Under the pieces are notes generated by a model, which was not told where the DNA came from, did no database searches, and saw only the letters and a list, made by a program, of their open reading frames with translations. This document shows positions 1-5,031 of a stretch of 5,299 nucleotides of DNA, piece after piece. The position numbers and the translations under genes were made by a program. The stretch's first letter is position 1; each line of letters begins with the position of its first letter. Source of the DNA: Alphaproteobacteria bacterium (GTDB lineage Bacteria > Pseudomonadota > Alphaproteobacteria > RF32 > CAG-977); assembly GCA_017476085.1 (NCBI GenBank), contig JAFVEJ010000113.1, forward strand, positions 1-5,299. Reading direction: 5' to 3'.

Positions 1-343
1 GTTGTATGAAAATGACGCGGCGCGATCTTTGTTAAAGCAGCTGCCTATGGAGTTGGTGATGAACCGATGGGGCGATGGCGGATATGGCAGCGTTTTGGCG
101 GAAAAAGCAAATATTGTTTCAGATAAAAAAAATCAGCGCCGTGCTTTTTTCAAAGGGGAAGTCGTTTGGCATCAAAAGAGAAACACGCTGTTTTTGATGT
201 TTGGACCGACACCGGTAGGTTTGACCGTGAATGAACCGATGCTTTTGGCTTTCGGCGGCATTCCGATCGGCCGGCTGAAAAATTATGCCGGTTTGAACCG
301 GTTGCCCGGCGTTGTCGAATTTTCGTTTCAGATAAAAAAATAA
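1..343 (+). CDS. Cyclophilin-like fold protein (TM1367/DUF369 type), 5' end outside the window
   Basis: The reading frame is open from the first bases and ends at TAA 341-343, giving about 113 visible residues. The first in-frame codon, TTG at position 2, reads best as an internal Leu: the family typically has a short beta strand before the 'LYENDAARSLLKQLP' segment, so roughly 15-20 N-terminal residues are probably missing. The visible part matches the TM1367-like cyclophilin fold family: a DNxAAxxLLxQLP-like helix, a G-E-V-x-W strand around residues 52-56, the hallmark FGPTP motif near residues 67-71, and a closing IGRL strand near residues 89-92. These are small single-domain proteins with a cyclophilin beta-barrel. 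Peptidyl-prolyl isomerase activity is not established for the family, so I assign no catalytic role. The gene converges on the DHH genes with only 7 nt between the stop codons. The family call rests on recognition by eye. Confidence 0.72.
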   Translation, partial: LYENDAARSLLKQLPMELVMNRWGDGGYGSVLAEKANIVSDKKNQRRAFFKGEVVWHQKRNTLFLMFGPTPVGLTVNEPMLLAFGGIPIGRLKNYAGLNRLPGVVEFSFQIKK

Positions 344-350
344 TTCGATT

Positions 351-1301
351 TTACGCTTTTAAAGCTTGAGTATATTGAGGAGCCGTCAAGGCAGCTATTA
401 AATCCTCTTTAACCGCAGCGGCTTGAGCCAAGTCAATTTGGCAGGTTCCCACATTTTCATGGCCGCCGCCGCCGTACCGCAGCATCAATTCGCCGACATT
501 AATAATATTTGTTCTGTTTAAAACGGACTTTCCGACGGCGTAAACAATGCGTTGGCCGTTGATGCGCCACATTGCATGCATGGATATGTTGATTTCCGGA
601 TACAAGGCATAAATCATAAACCGATTGCCCGCATAAATGATATCTTCATTCAAAACGTCAATATAAGCCAGATTTTTATAAATGGTCGTCTGCCGTTTCA
701 GCTGTTCGATGAATGGCTCCTGTTGAGAAAAATATAAATCGACGCGTTCTTTGACATCCGGCATTTCCAGAATTTCTTCCGGATCGTGGGTGCGGCAGAA
801 ATCAATTAAATTCATCATCAACTGATAATTGGAAATTCTGAAATTGTGAAAACGTCCGAGTCCCGTGCGCGAATCCATAATAAAGCTCAGCAACGTCCAG
901 CCGGTCGGATGCAGAATATCATCGACCGTATAGTCGGCGCTGTCGGCTTTATCGACGGCATTCATTATTTCTTCGGGAATATTGGAAAAGCGGCTTTTTC
1001 CGCCGAACGTTTCCCAAACGACACGCGCTGCCGAAGGAGCCTGAGGATTGATATAACTGTTGCTTTTCTGTCCGACTCGAATCAATTCGCTGACGTGATG
1101 ATCAAAAACATAAGATGCTTCTTTGGAATAAGGCAGGTTCGTTATAATATCGCCTTGCCGTATGTCAACCAGCCCGTCCTGCACATCTTTCGGATGAACG
1201 AATTTAATATCATCTATCAAATCCAGTTCTTTCAGCAAAACAGCACACACAAGACCGTCAAAGTCGCTGCGCGTCACTAAGCGGAATCTGTCATCAACCA
1301 T
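351..1301 (-). CDS. DHH/DHHA1 family phosphoesterase (exopolyphosphatase-like), second gene of a tandem pair
   Basis: A 316-residue soluble protein of the DHH phosphoesterase superfamily (metal-dependent hydrolases acting on phosphoesters, cyclic dinucleotides, oligonucleotides or pyrophosphate). Visible motifs are TRSDFDGL at residues 10-17 (the D13-x-D15 metal-binding motif I), VHPKDVQDG at 35-43, the signature FDHH at 66-69, an acidic VDKADSAD at 116-123, and the C-terminal DHHA1 glycine motif GGGGH at 277-281. Alphaproteobacterial homologs are often labelled exopolyphosphatase, but that is a family label; the substrate cannot be read from the sequence. The start is ATG at 1301, with AAGGA (plus-strand 1309-1313) 7 nt upstream. 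The gene lies 15 nt downstream of its paralog and is surely cotranscribed with it. By eye well over half of aligned residues are identical between the two. After GGGGH this copy reads ENVGTC where its paralog reads VTAGTC, a small deviation from the usual DHHA1 pattern. No signal peptide or membrane segment is visible. Confidence 0.88.
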   Translation of the reverse strand: MVDDRFRLVTRSDFDGLVCAVLLKELDLIDDIKFVHPKDVQDGLVDIRQGDIITNLPYSKEASYVFDHHVSELIRVGQKSNSYINPQAPSAARVVWETFGGKSRFSNIPEEIMNAVDKADSADYTVDDILHPTGWTLLSFIMDSRTGLGRFHNFRISNYQLMMNLIDFCRTHDPEEILEMPDVKERVDLYFSQQEPFIEQLKRQTTIYKNLAYIDVLNEDIIYAGNRFMIYALYPEINISMHAMWRINGQRIVYAVGKSVLNRTNIINVGELMLRYGGGGHENVGTCQIDLAQAAAVKEDLIAALTAPQYTQALKA

Positions 1302-1316
1302 AAAAAAGTCCTTGGT

Positions 1317-2243
1317 TTATACGTCCTGAACCATAGCGGTAATAATTTCCTGCCGGACTTTATCGGCTTCGGAAATGGGAACTTGGCATGTGCCGGCCGT
1401 GACATGACCGCCGCCGCCGTATTGCAGTAAAAATTCGCCGATATTCATTTTTGACGTGCGGTTGAAAATTGATTTGCCGACCGCGAATACGACGTTTCTT
1501 TTATTTTTGCCCCACATTTCATGGACGGAAATGTTGATTTCCGGAAACAAGGCGTAAATCATAAACCGGTTGCCGGCATAGATGGTTTCTTCATTTCTCA
1601 GATTCAAATGCGCGGCCGTTTTATGAATCGTCGTGCAATTTTTCAGCTGTTGAATGAATTTTTCCTGATGTTCCTTATATAATTGGACGCGTTCCTGCAC
1701 GTCTTCGTCCTGCAGAATTTCATCAACGTTTTTCGTGCGCAGCAGGTCAATCAGTTTGATCATCAGCGCATAATTGTTGATGCGGAAGTTTTTAAACCGT
1801 CCCAGTCCGGTGCGGGGATCCATAATAAAAGTCAAAAGTCCCCAATTTGTCGGATTTTTGATTTGATCTACAGTATATTTGGCGGAATCGGCGACATCGA
1901 CCGCTTCCATTAAAGAAGGCGGCAAATTAGTGAATCTTTTTTCCGCGCCGTAGTATTCATAAACGACTCGAGCCGCCGAAGGAGCGTTCGGGTAAACAAT
2001 ATGATTCGGGGGGCTGTTAACGCGGGATATTTCGCTGATATGATGATCGAAGGCAATGTCAACGCCGTCGACATACGGCAGATTTGCCGTAATATCCATA
2101 TCTGTAATGGATATTCTTCCGTCCTGCATATCTTTGGGATGGACAAATTGTATCTCATCAATAATTCCCAACTCTTTGAGCAGGGCGGCGCAGACAAGAC
2201 CGTCAAAATCGCTGCGCGTCAGCAATCGTTTTTTGGCCAGCAT
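1317..2243 (-). CDS. DHH/DHHA1 family phosphoesterase (exopolyphosphatase-like), first gene of a tandem pair
   Basis: A 308-residue cytoplasmic DHH-superfamily phosphoesterase and the operon-proximal paralog of the gene ending at 351. Key elements are TRSDFDGL at residues 9-16 (D12-x-D14), VHPKDMQDG at 34-42, FDHH at 65-68, VDVADSA at 115-121, a strongly conserved central stretch with RTGLGRF at 144-150 and AGNRFMIYALFPEINIS at 223-239, and the DHHA1 GGGGH at 276-280. All expected metal-ligand motifs look intact, so it should be catalytically competent. Possible substrates include polyphosphate, pyrophosphate-type or nucleotide phosphodiester compounds; the sequence does not decide. The start at 2243 is supported by AAGGAG (plus-strand 2251-2256) 7 nt upstream. 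A candidate promoter sits at 2279-2308. The two paralogs have diverged through the whole length with no sign of decay, suggesting both are maintained. RecJ-type or NrnA-type nuclease activity is an alternative, but the conserved middle and overall length fit the 'exopolyphosphatase' group better. Confidence 0.88.
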   Translation of the reverse strand: MLAKKRLLTRSDFDGLVCAALLKELGIIDEIQFVHPKDMQDGRISITDMDITANLPYVDGVDIAFDHHISEISRVNSPPNHIVYPNAPSAARVVYEYYGAEKRFTNLPPSLMEAVDVADSAKYTVDQIKNPTNWGLLTFIMDPRTGLGRFKNFRINNYALMIKLIDLLRTKNVDEILQDEDVQERVQLYKEHQEKFIQQLKNCTTIHKTAAHLNLRNEETIYAGNRFMIYALFPEINISVHEMWGKNKRNVVFAVGKSIFNRTSKMNIGEFLLQYGGGGHVTAGTCQVPISEADKVRQEIITAMVQDV

Positions 2244-2250
2244 TAAAAAG

Positions 2251-2256
2251 CTCCTT
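2251..2256 (-). promoter_or_regulatory. Ribosome binding site of the first DHH gene
   Basis: The minus strand reads AAGGAG, ending 7 nt before the ATG at 2243. This is a full Shine-Dalgarno match that fixes the start of the first DHH gene. The second DHH gene has a slightly weaker AAGGA (1309-1313) at the same 7-nt spacing followed by a similar T-rich spacer, so the duplicated genes appear to have kept their translation-initiation region. Confidence 0.8.
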
Positions 2257-2278
2257 ATTCCTAACCATAATGTAATAC

Positions 2279-2308
2279 AGAATAGGCGAAATGTATGTAT
2301 AAAATCAA
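2279..2308 (-). promoter_or_regulatory. Candidate sigma70-type promoter of the DHH operon
   Basis: On the minus strand TTGATT (plus 2303-2308) and TATTCT (plus 2279-2284) are separated by 18 nt. Each hexamer matches consensus at 4 of 6 positions. Transcription would begin near 2272, leaving a leader of about 28 nt that contains the AAGGAG site. The region is AT-rich and other hexamer pairs could be drawn, so this is only a plausible placement. Confidence 0.3.
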
Positions 2309-2412
2309 CCCAAGCTTTGAAAAATAAAAAAAATCGTTTTCATTGTTGAACATTCGTCCGAATTCGGGGATGATGAGACAGCTTGTTTCCAAAGGGCTTT
2401 GTCGGTACGGTT

Positions 2413-2721
2413 ATGAAAAAAGCGTTTTTTTTATTTTTATTGATTGTCGGCGGCTGCGTGCAAACGCCGTTTGTCGATTCCAGACGCGAAGCCGGATCTC
2501 CATATACGGTGGGCGAATCCAAGCCGGATCGAATAGCTATCTGCTATAATCCGTATTCAACCAATGCCAATGAAATTATCAAATTGGCGCAGGAGGCCTG
2601 TCAGCAAACAAACAGAGAAGCCGCTTATGACGGGCATAAATATTGGTCCTGCCGTCTTTTCCTGCCGCATCGCGTCTATTATCGCTGTCAGGATATTCCC
2701 GAAGACGAACGTACGGAATAA
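2413..2721 (+). CDS. Small predicted lipoprotein with four conserved-looking cysteines
   Basis: A 102-residue protein that begins with a classic lipoprotein signal peptide: MKK, a hydrophobic stretch (residues 4-12) and a V-G-G-C lipobox with the lipidated Cys at 15. Residues 16-17 are Val-Gln, not Asp, which argues against inner-membrane retention and suggests the outer-membrane periplasmic face. A linker (16-38) leads to a compact domain of about 60 residues with ICYNPYST at 43-50, EAC at 61-63, SC at 79-80 and LPHRVYYRC at 84-92. C44, C63, C80 and C92 could form two disulfides in the periplasm. I recall similar 'ICYN...EAC...C...RxxxRC' small domains in alphaproteobacterial proteins but know no function. 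I chose ATG 2413 because it places the signal peptide at the N-terminus; the in-frame TTG at 2383 would add ten residues ahead of it. The ribosome site is weak (AAAGGG 16 nt upstream). No convincing promoter or terminator of its own is visible. Confidence 0.75.
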   Translation: MKKAFFLFLLIVGGCVQTPFVDSRREAGSPYTVGESKPDRIAICYNPYSTNANEIIKLAQEACQQTNREAAYDGHKYWSCRLFLPHRVYYRCQDIPEDERTE

Positions 2722-2780
2722 GCCGATAAATAAATTATAAAGTCGGCCGGCGGGAATATGAATAAAACGCAATTATTTTC

Positions 2781-2809
2781 TGGACAGTTTTCCGGTTTTT
2801 TTGTATATT
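2781..2809 (+). promoter_or_regulatory. Strong candidate sigma70-type promoter for the first HNH-type gene
   Basis: TGGACA at 2781-2786 and TATATT at 2804-2809 each match the consensus hexamers at 5 of 6 positions, and the spacer is exactly 17 nt. The predicted transcription start is near 2816, giving a leader of about 52 nt before the ATG at 2868. It is the best promoter match in the window and makes the HNH-type gene a transcription unit separate from the lipoprotein gene. Confidence 0.55.
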
Positions 2810-2820
2810 TTTGTCAAGAA

Positions 2821-2835
2821 GGCGGCAGAGCCGCT
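2821..2835 (+). promoter_or_regulatory. Short GC-rich hairpin in the leader of the first HNH-type gene
   Basis: GCGGC (2822-2826) and GCCGC (2830-2834) are perfect inverted arms around an AGA loop, with one further G-T pair outside. The hairpin lies between the predicted transcription start and the ribosome binding site. It is followed after 7 nt by a T-rich run (2843-2854). That layout could act as a weak terminator or attenuator, or simply protect the 5' end of the transcript. It is too short to name as a known element. Confidence 0.3.
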
Positions 2836-2854
2836 GATACGGTTTTATTTTTTT

Positions 2855-2858
2855 AAGG
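2855..2858 (+). promoter_or_regulatory. Ribosome binding site that selects the ATG at 2868
   Basis: AAGG at 2855-2858 is only 3 nt from the first in-frame ATG (2862) but 9 nt from the next one (2868). The spacing favours the second ATG, so the protein probably starts MSEEKF, which also lines up better with the N-terminus of the downstream paralog. Confidence 0.55.
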
Positions 2859-2867
2859 TTAATGCTG

Positions 2868-3734
2868 ATGTCAGAAGAAAAATTTATTCATGTAAAACGC
2901 GAACGTAAAAAAGGAAAAGGCCATGGAAACGGCGGCAATAAGCAGCAAAATCATGCGGCAAACGGCGGTTTCTTTGCGGAAGGTCATCATAATAGGGACC
3001 AGCGAGAAGGCAATTTTTCTTTTGACACGATTCATGGATTAAAACTGAAGGAAGTGGAATATACGGTTCCTTCCAAAGCAGAACGTGTAGCAAAACGCAA
3101 CGAATTTAACGGAGTCCGTGATGAAAACGGAAATGTCGTCGTAGAAGGCGTTCGTTCAAAGTTTTTAAAAATGCTGGCGAACGAACATGCGGATTTGTTG
3201 GTTGAAAGACTCGGGCTGACCGAACGCGATATCGAAGGGATGCGGGAAGGCTACACGCCGAACGGTTTTAACGTGCATCATAAACTGGCTCTGCACGGCG
3301 GCGGCAAAAATGAATTTTCCAACTTTATTTTAACGCCGTTGTATCCGCATGATCAGTGGCATCATGACGTTATGGATGCCCAATTGTTGGGGATTCGCGA
3401 AGGCGAAACCAGAACAATCAAAATTCCATATACGGATGAAATGATTTATGATCCCAAACAGTTCGGCTTTACCAGGGAAAATCAGCCGGTCAAACCGAAT
3501 TACACTTCGAATGTCAATCCGGCAAATTATTCCGAACTGTACAAACCCGAACATATCAGCGTGGCCAAACGCCAGAAAGATATGGCGGAATTTTATGCCA
3601 GTCTGGACGAAAAGAAAGCTCAGCAGGCCGCGCAGCAAAATAAAGCTGAAACCGGCAAGTCCGGCAAAAACAAATTGCCTATGCGCGAGATTGTCCAAAG
3701 CCGTCAGCTTGTCAGGAATCGTCAGCGGGATTAA
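2868..3734 (+). CDS. Predicted HNH (colicin E7-like His-Me finger) nuclease-fold protein, paralog A
   Basis: A 288-residue soluble protein (290 if the ATG at 2862 is used). Order of parts: a basic N-terminus with KRERKKGKG at residues 10-18; a Gly/Asn/His/Gln-rich low-complexity linker to about 48; a conserved block FSFDTIHGLKL at 50-60; a charged helical segment VRSKFLKMLANEHADLL at 95-111; then the candidate nuclease core at 128-166; then a C-terminal region ending in a Gln/Lys/Ala-rich basic tail (about 247-288). The core has His-His at 137-138, Gly-Gly-Gly at 144-146, Asn152, His161 and His165-166. From the first His of the pair the spacing to N, H and H is 15, 9 and 4; in colicin E7 (H544/H545, N560, H569, H573) it is 16, 9 and 4. 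This supports a metal-dependent HNH nuclease. I see no secretion signal, toxin delivery domain or adjacent immunity gene. Activity and biological role are inferred; a degenerate, non-catalytic relative is possible. A partial paralog lies at 5032. Confidence 0.65.
   Translation: MSEEKFIHVKRERKKGKGHGNGGNKQQNHAANGGFFAEGHHNRDQREGNFSFDTIHGLKLKEVEYTVPSKAERVAKRNEFNGVRDENGNVVVEGVRSKFLKMLANEHADLLVERLGLTERDIEGMREGYTPNGFNVHHKLALHGGGKNEFSNFILTPLYPHDQWHHDVMDAQLLGIREGETRTIKIPYTDEMIYDPKQFGFTRENQPVKPNYTSNVNPANYSELYKPEHISVAKRQKDMAEFYASLDEKKAQQAAQQNKAETGKSGKNKLPMREIVQSRQLVRNRQRD
3015..3063 (+). repeat. Coding repeat shared by the two HNH-type genes, copy A
   Basis: This segment aligns without gaps to 5152-5200 with 5 mismatches in 49 positions, three of which are synonymous third-base changes. 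A second block, 3144-3180 against 5263-5299, has 4 mismatches in 37, all synonymous. Between and before these blocks the copies differ by insertions and by linker composition. The pattern indicates gene duplication followed by purifying selection on the protein, not a mobile repeat. Confidence 0.75.
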
Positions 3735-3737
3735 TTT
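3709..3737 (+). promoter_or_regulatory. Possible promoter for the MFS gene overlapping the end of the HNH-type gene
   Basis: TTGTCA at 3709-3714 (5 of 6 to consensus) and TAATTT at 3732-3737 (TAnnnT pattern only) are 17 nt apart. Initiation would fall near 3744, just before the terminator hairpin, so a transcript from here would start with that hairpin in its leader. The weak -10 and the odd position keep this tentative. Confidence 0.25.
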
Positions 3738-3751
3738 TATTGAACATATTT

Positions 3752-3794
3752 GAAAACACAGAGGGTCGGGTCGGCTCTCTGTGTTTTCTTTTTT
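3752..3794 (+). terminator. Strong intrinsic (Rho-independent) terminator after the HNH-type gene
   Basis: GAAAACACAGAG (3752-3763) pairs perfectly over 12 bp with CTCTGTGTTTTC (3777-3788), with a 13-nt GC-rich loop, and is followed directly by six T residues (3789-3794). It begins 18 nt after the HNH-type stop codon. The left arm also carries A residues opposite the T-rich right arm, so the structure is partly symmetric, but only rightward transcription meets the T-run right after the stem. The MFS start codon lies just 9 nt beyond the T-run, so the terminator must insulate or regulate that gene. Confidence 0.88.
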
Positions 3795-3803
3795 GAAGAA
3801 ATC

Positions 3804-4955
3804 ATGTCGGATATTCGCCGTAATAAAACGCTTTTTAAATGGGATAATTTTTTTGCCGGTCTGTGGCCGATGACGGCAGTACAGGCGATTTATTTCCAAA
3901 ATATCACACATTCTTATGTCGCGGCTATGTCGGTTTTTTCGGTTTGCGCTCTGTCTCAGGCTGTTTTGGAAATACCGACAGGCATTTTTTCAGATAAGAT
4001 CGGACGCCGGCAAACTTTAATTTTATCGGCGTCTGCAATTTTGATTTGTTTGTTGCTTTGGGCTATGGCGGGACAGTTCCTTTGCGTTTCGCTGCTGTTT
4101 GTCGGGGCCGTGTTATACGGCGCCAGCGATGCGCTTATGTCGGGGACGTTGGAGGCCCTGATGTTTGAAACAATGCGGGAAATCGGAGAAGAAAAAGAGT
4201 TCAAACAGATCTATGCGCGCAGCCGCGTGTATAATCAAATCGGCCTGCTGCTGAGTATTTTGATCGCTTCTGCCGTGCTTTATTTCCGGTCGATGCAGTT
4301 TTTGGCATGGATGTCTGTTTTGCCGATGACCGGACAACTGGCCGTTTCTTTTTTCTACGTTAATCCGGAACGTGAACAAAAAGCTGAAAAACATAATTTC
4401 AAAAGAGCGTTTTTGTCTTTATGGAAAAATAAAAAATTGAGACGTTTCGGCGCAATCGAAATTTTGGATTCGTCTTTCGGTATGACGATCGGCCGTTTTG
4501 AAGGCGTTTATTTTGAGAACCTGATCGCGGTTTGGGCGGTGAATTTGGTTCGCGGATGCAAACAAGTCTCCGGTATGGTCGGTTATATGGTTGCCGTCCG
4601 TTTAAAGCGGATAAAAACAATACGTCAGCTGCTTGCCGCCGTCTCGGGCAGCTTCATTTTCGAAGCGGCCGGATTACTGTTAAACAGGATCGGAACGCCG
4701 TTTGTTATGGCTTTTTCTTGTTTTTTCAGCGCAATAGCGGAAACATCCAAAACCGAATTGTTGCAAAGCGAATATTCTTCGGCAGAAAGAGCGACGATGG
4801 GATCCGTATTGTCTTTGATCACGGCTGTTTCTCAAGCATTTTTTTGTGCTTTAACCGGATTTTGGGCGGATTGTTTCGGTGTGCGCGTTGCGTTGGGATG
4901 TGTGGTCGTTGCTCGTTTGACGGTTGTTTTCATGTGTTGTGAAAAAAGAGTTTGA
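3804..4955 (+). CDS. Major facilitator superfamily (MFS) transporter
   Basis: A 383-residue inner-membrane secondary transporter with about 12 hydrophobic segments in two halves. The loop after the second segment holds the MFS motif A, G-I-F-S-D-K-I-G-R-R at residues 60-69, preceded by LEIPTG, a pattern common in drug-efflux-like MFS proteins. A charged central loop (about 186-213, rich in Lys/Glu) separates the halves. Near 328-340 the AERATMGSVLSL segment resembles the 'ERATVLSL' motif of the same subfamily. Length is normal, with no truncation. The substrate cannot be deduced. I chose ATG 3804 because the upstream in-frame TTG at 3750 lies immediately before the terminator stem and would translate through it; from 3804 the N-terminus looks ordinary (MSDIRRNKTLFKWDNF). 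The ribosome site is weak (GAAGAA a few nt upstream). Expression depends on readthrough of the terminator or on a promoter overlapping the previous gene. It sits between two HNH-type paralogs; whether they are functionally linked is unknown. Confidence 0.85.
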   Translation: MSDIRRNKTLFKWDNFFAGLWPMTAVQAIYFQNITHSYVAAMSVFSVCALSQAVLEIPTGIFSDKIGRRQTLILSASAILICLLLWAMAGQFLCVSLLFVGAVLYGASDALMSGTLEALMFETMREIGEEKEFKQIYARSRVYNQIGLLLSILIASAVLYFRSMQFLAWMSVLPMTGQLAVSFFYVNPEREQKAEKHNFKRAFLSLWKNKKLRRFGAIEILDSSFGMTIGRFEGVYFENLIAVWAVNLVRGCKQVSGMVGYMVAVRLKRIKTIRQLLAAVSGSFIFEAAGLLLNRIGTPFVMAFSCFFSAIAETSKTELLQSEYSSAERATMGSVLSLITAVSQAFFCALTGFWADCFGVRVALGCVVVARLTVVFMCCEKRV

Positions 4956-4961
4956 TTTTTG

Positions 4962-4990
4962 TTGATTTTTTTGTCCACTTTTTGTACGAT
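4962..4990 (+). promoter_or_regulatory. Candidate promoter for the second HNH-type gene
   Basis: TTGATT at 4962-4967 and TACGAT at 4985-4990 are 17 nt apart, each 4 of 6 to the sigma70 consensus. Initiation would be near 4997, leaving a leader of about 35 nt with the strong ribosome binding site. There is no visible terminator between the MFS stop and this site, so readthrough from the MFS gene could also transcribe the HNH copy. Confidence 0.4.
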
Positions 4991-5017
4991 ACTTCTAAAT
5001 GGTTTCCATACAAGATG

Positions 5018-5023
5018 AAGGAG
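5018..5023 (+). promoter_or_regulatory. Ribosome binding site of the second HNH-type gene
   Basis: AAGGAG sits 8 nt before the ATG at 5032, an ideal Shine-Dalgarno arrangement. It is clearly stronger than the AAGG of copy A, so the two paralogs may be translated at different rates. It also fixes the start of this truncated gene. Confidence 0.85.
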
Positions 5024-5031
5024 AACGGGAA

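Noticed and set aside
316..347. Possible bidirectional terminator between the converging cyclophilin-like and DHH genes
   Set aside because: The only arms (CGAATT 316-321 and AATTCG 342-347) are 6 bp with a 20-nt loop and no T-run placed directly after the stem in either direction.
846..1280. Plus-strand open frame of 144 codons antisense to the second DHH gene
   Set aside because: It lies wholly opposite a well-supported DHH gene, and its translation shows no recognisable motif. It is a shadow frame.
2383..2412. Longer lipoprotein start at TTG 2383
   Set aside because: It would place ten residues before the MKK signal peptide and lacks a ribosome site; ATG 2413 fits a lipoprotein signal.
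2722..2780. Terminator for the lipoprotein gene around the GTCGGCCGGC stretch
   Set aside because: The GC-rich run is a short self-complementary palindrome with no usable loop and no adjacent T-tract.
3750..3803. Longer MFS start at TTG 3750
   Set aside because: It would translate through the terminator hairpin and add a non-typical N-terminus; ATG 3804 gives a normal MFS beginning.
3330..3911. Minus-strand open frame of 193 codons spanning the HNH-type gene end, terminator and MFS start
   Set aside because: It crosses a clear terminator and two gene ends on the opposite strand, has no ribosome site that stands out, and its translation has no family features.
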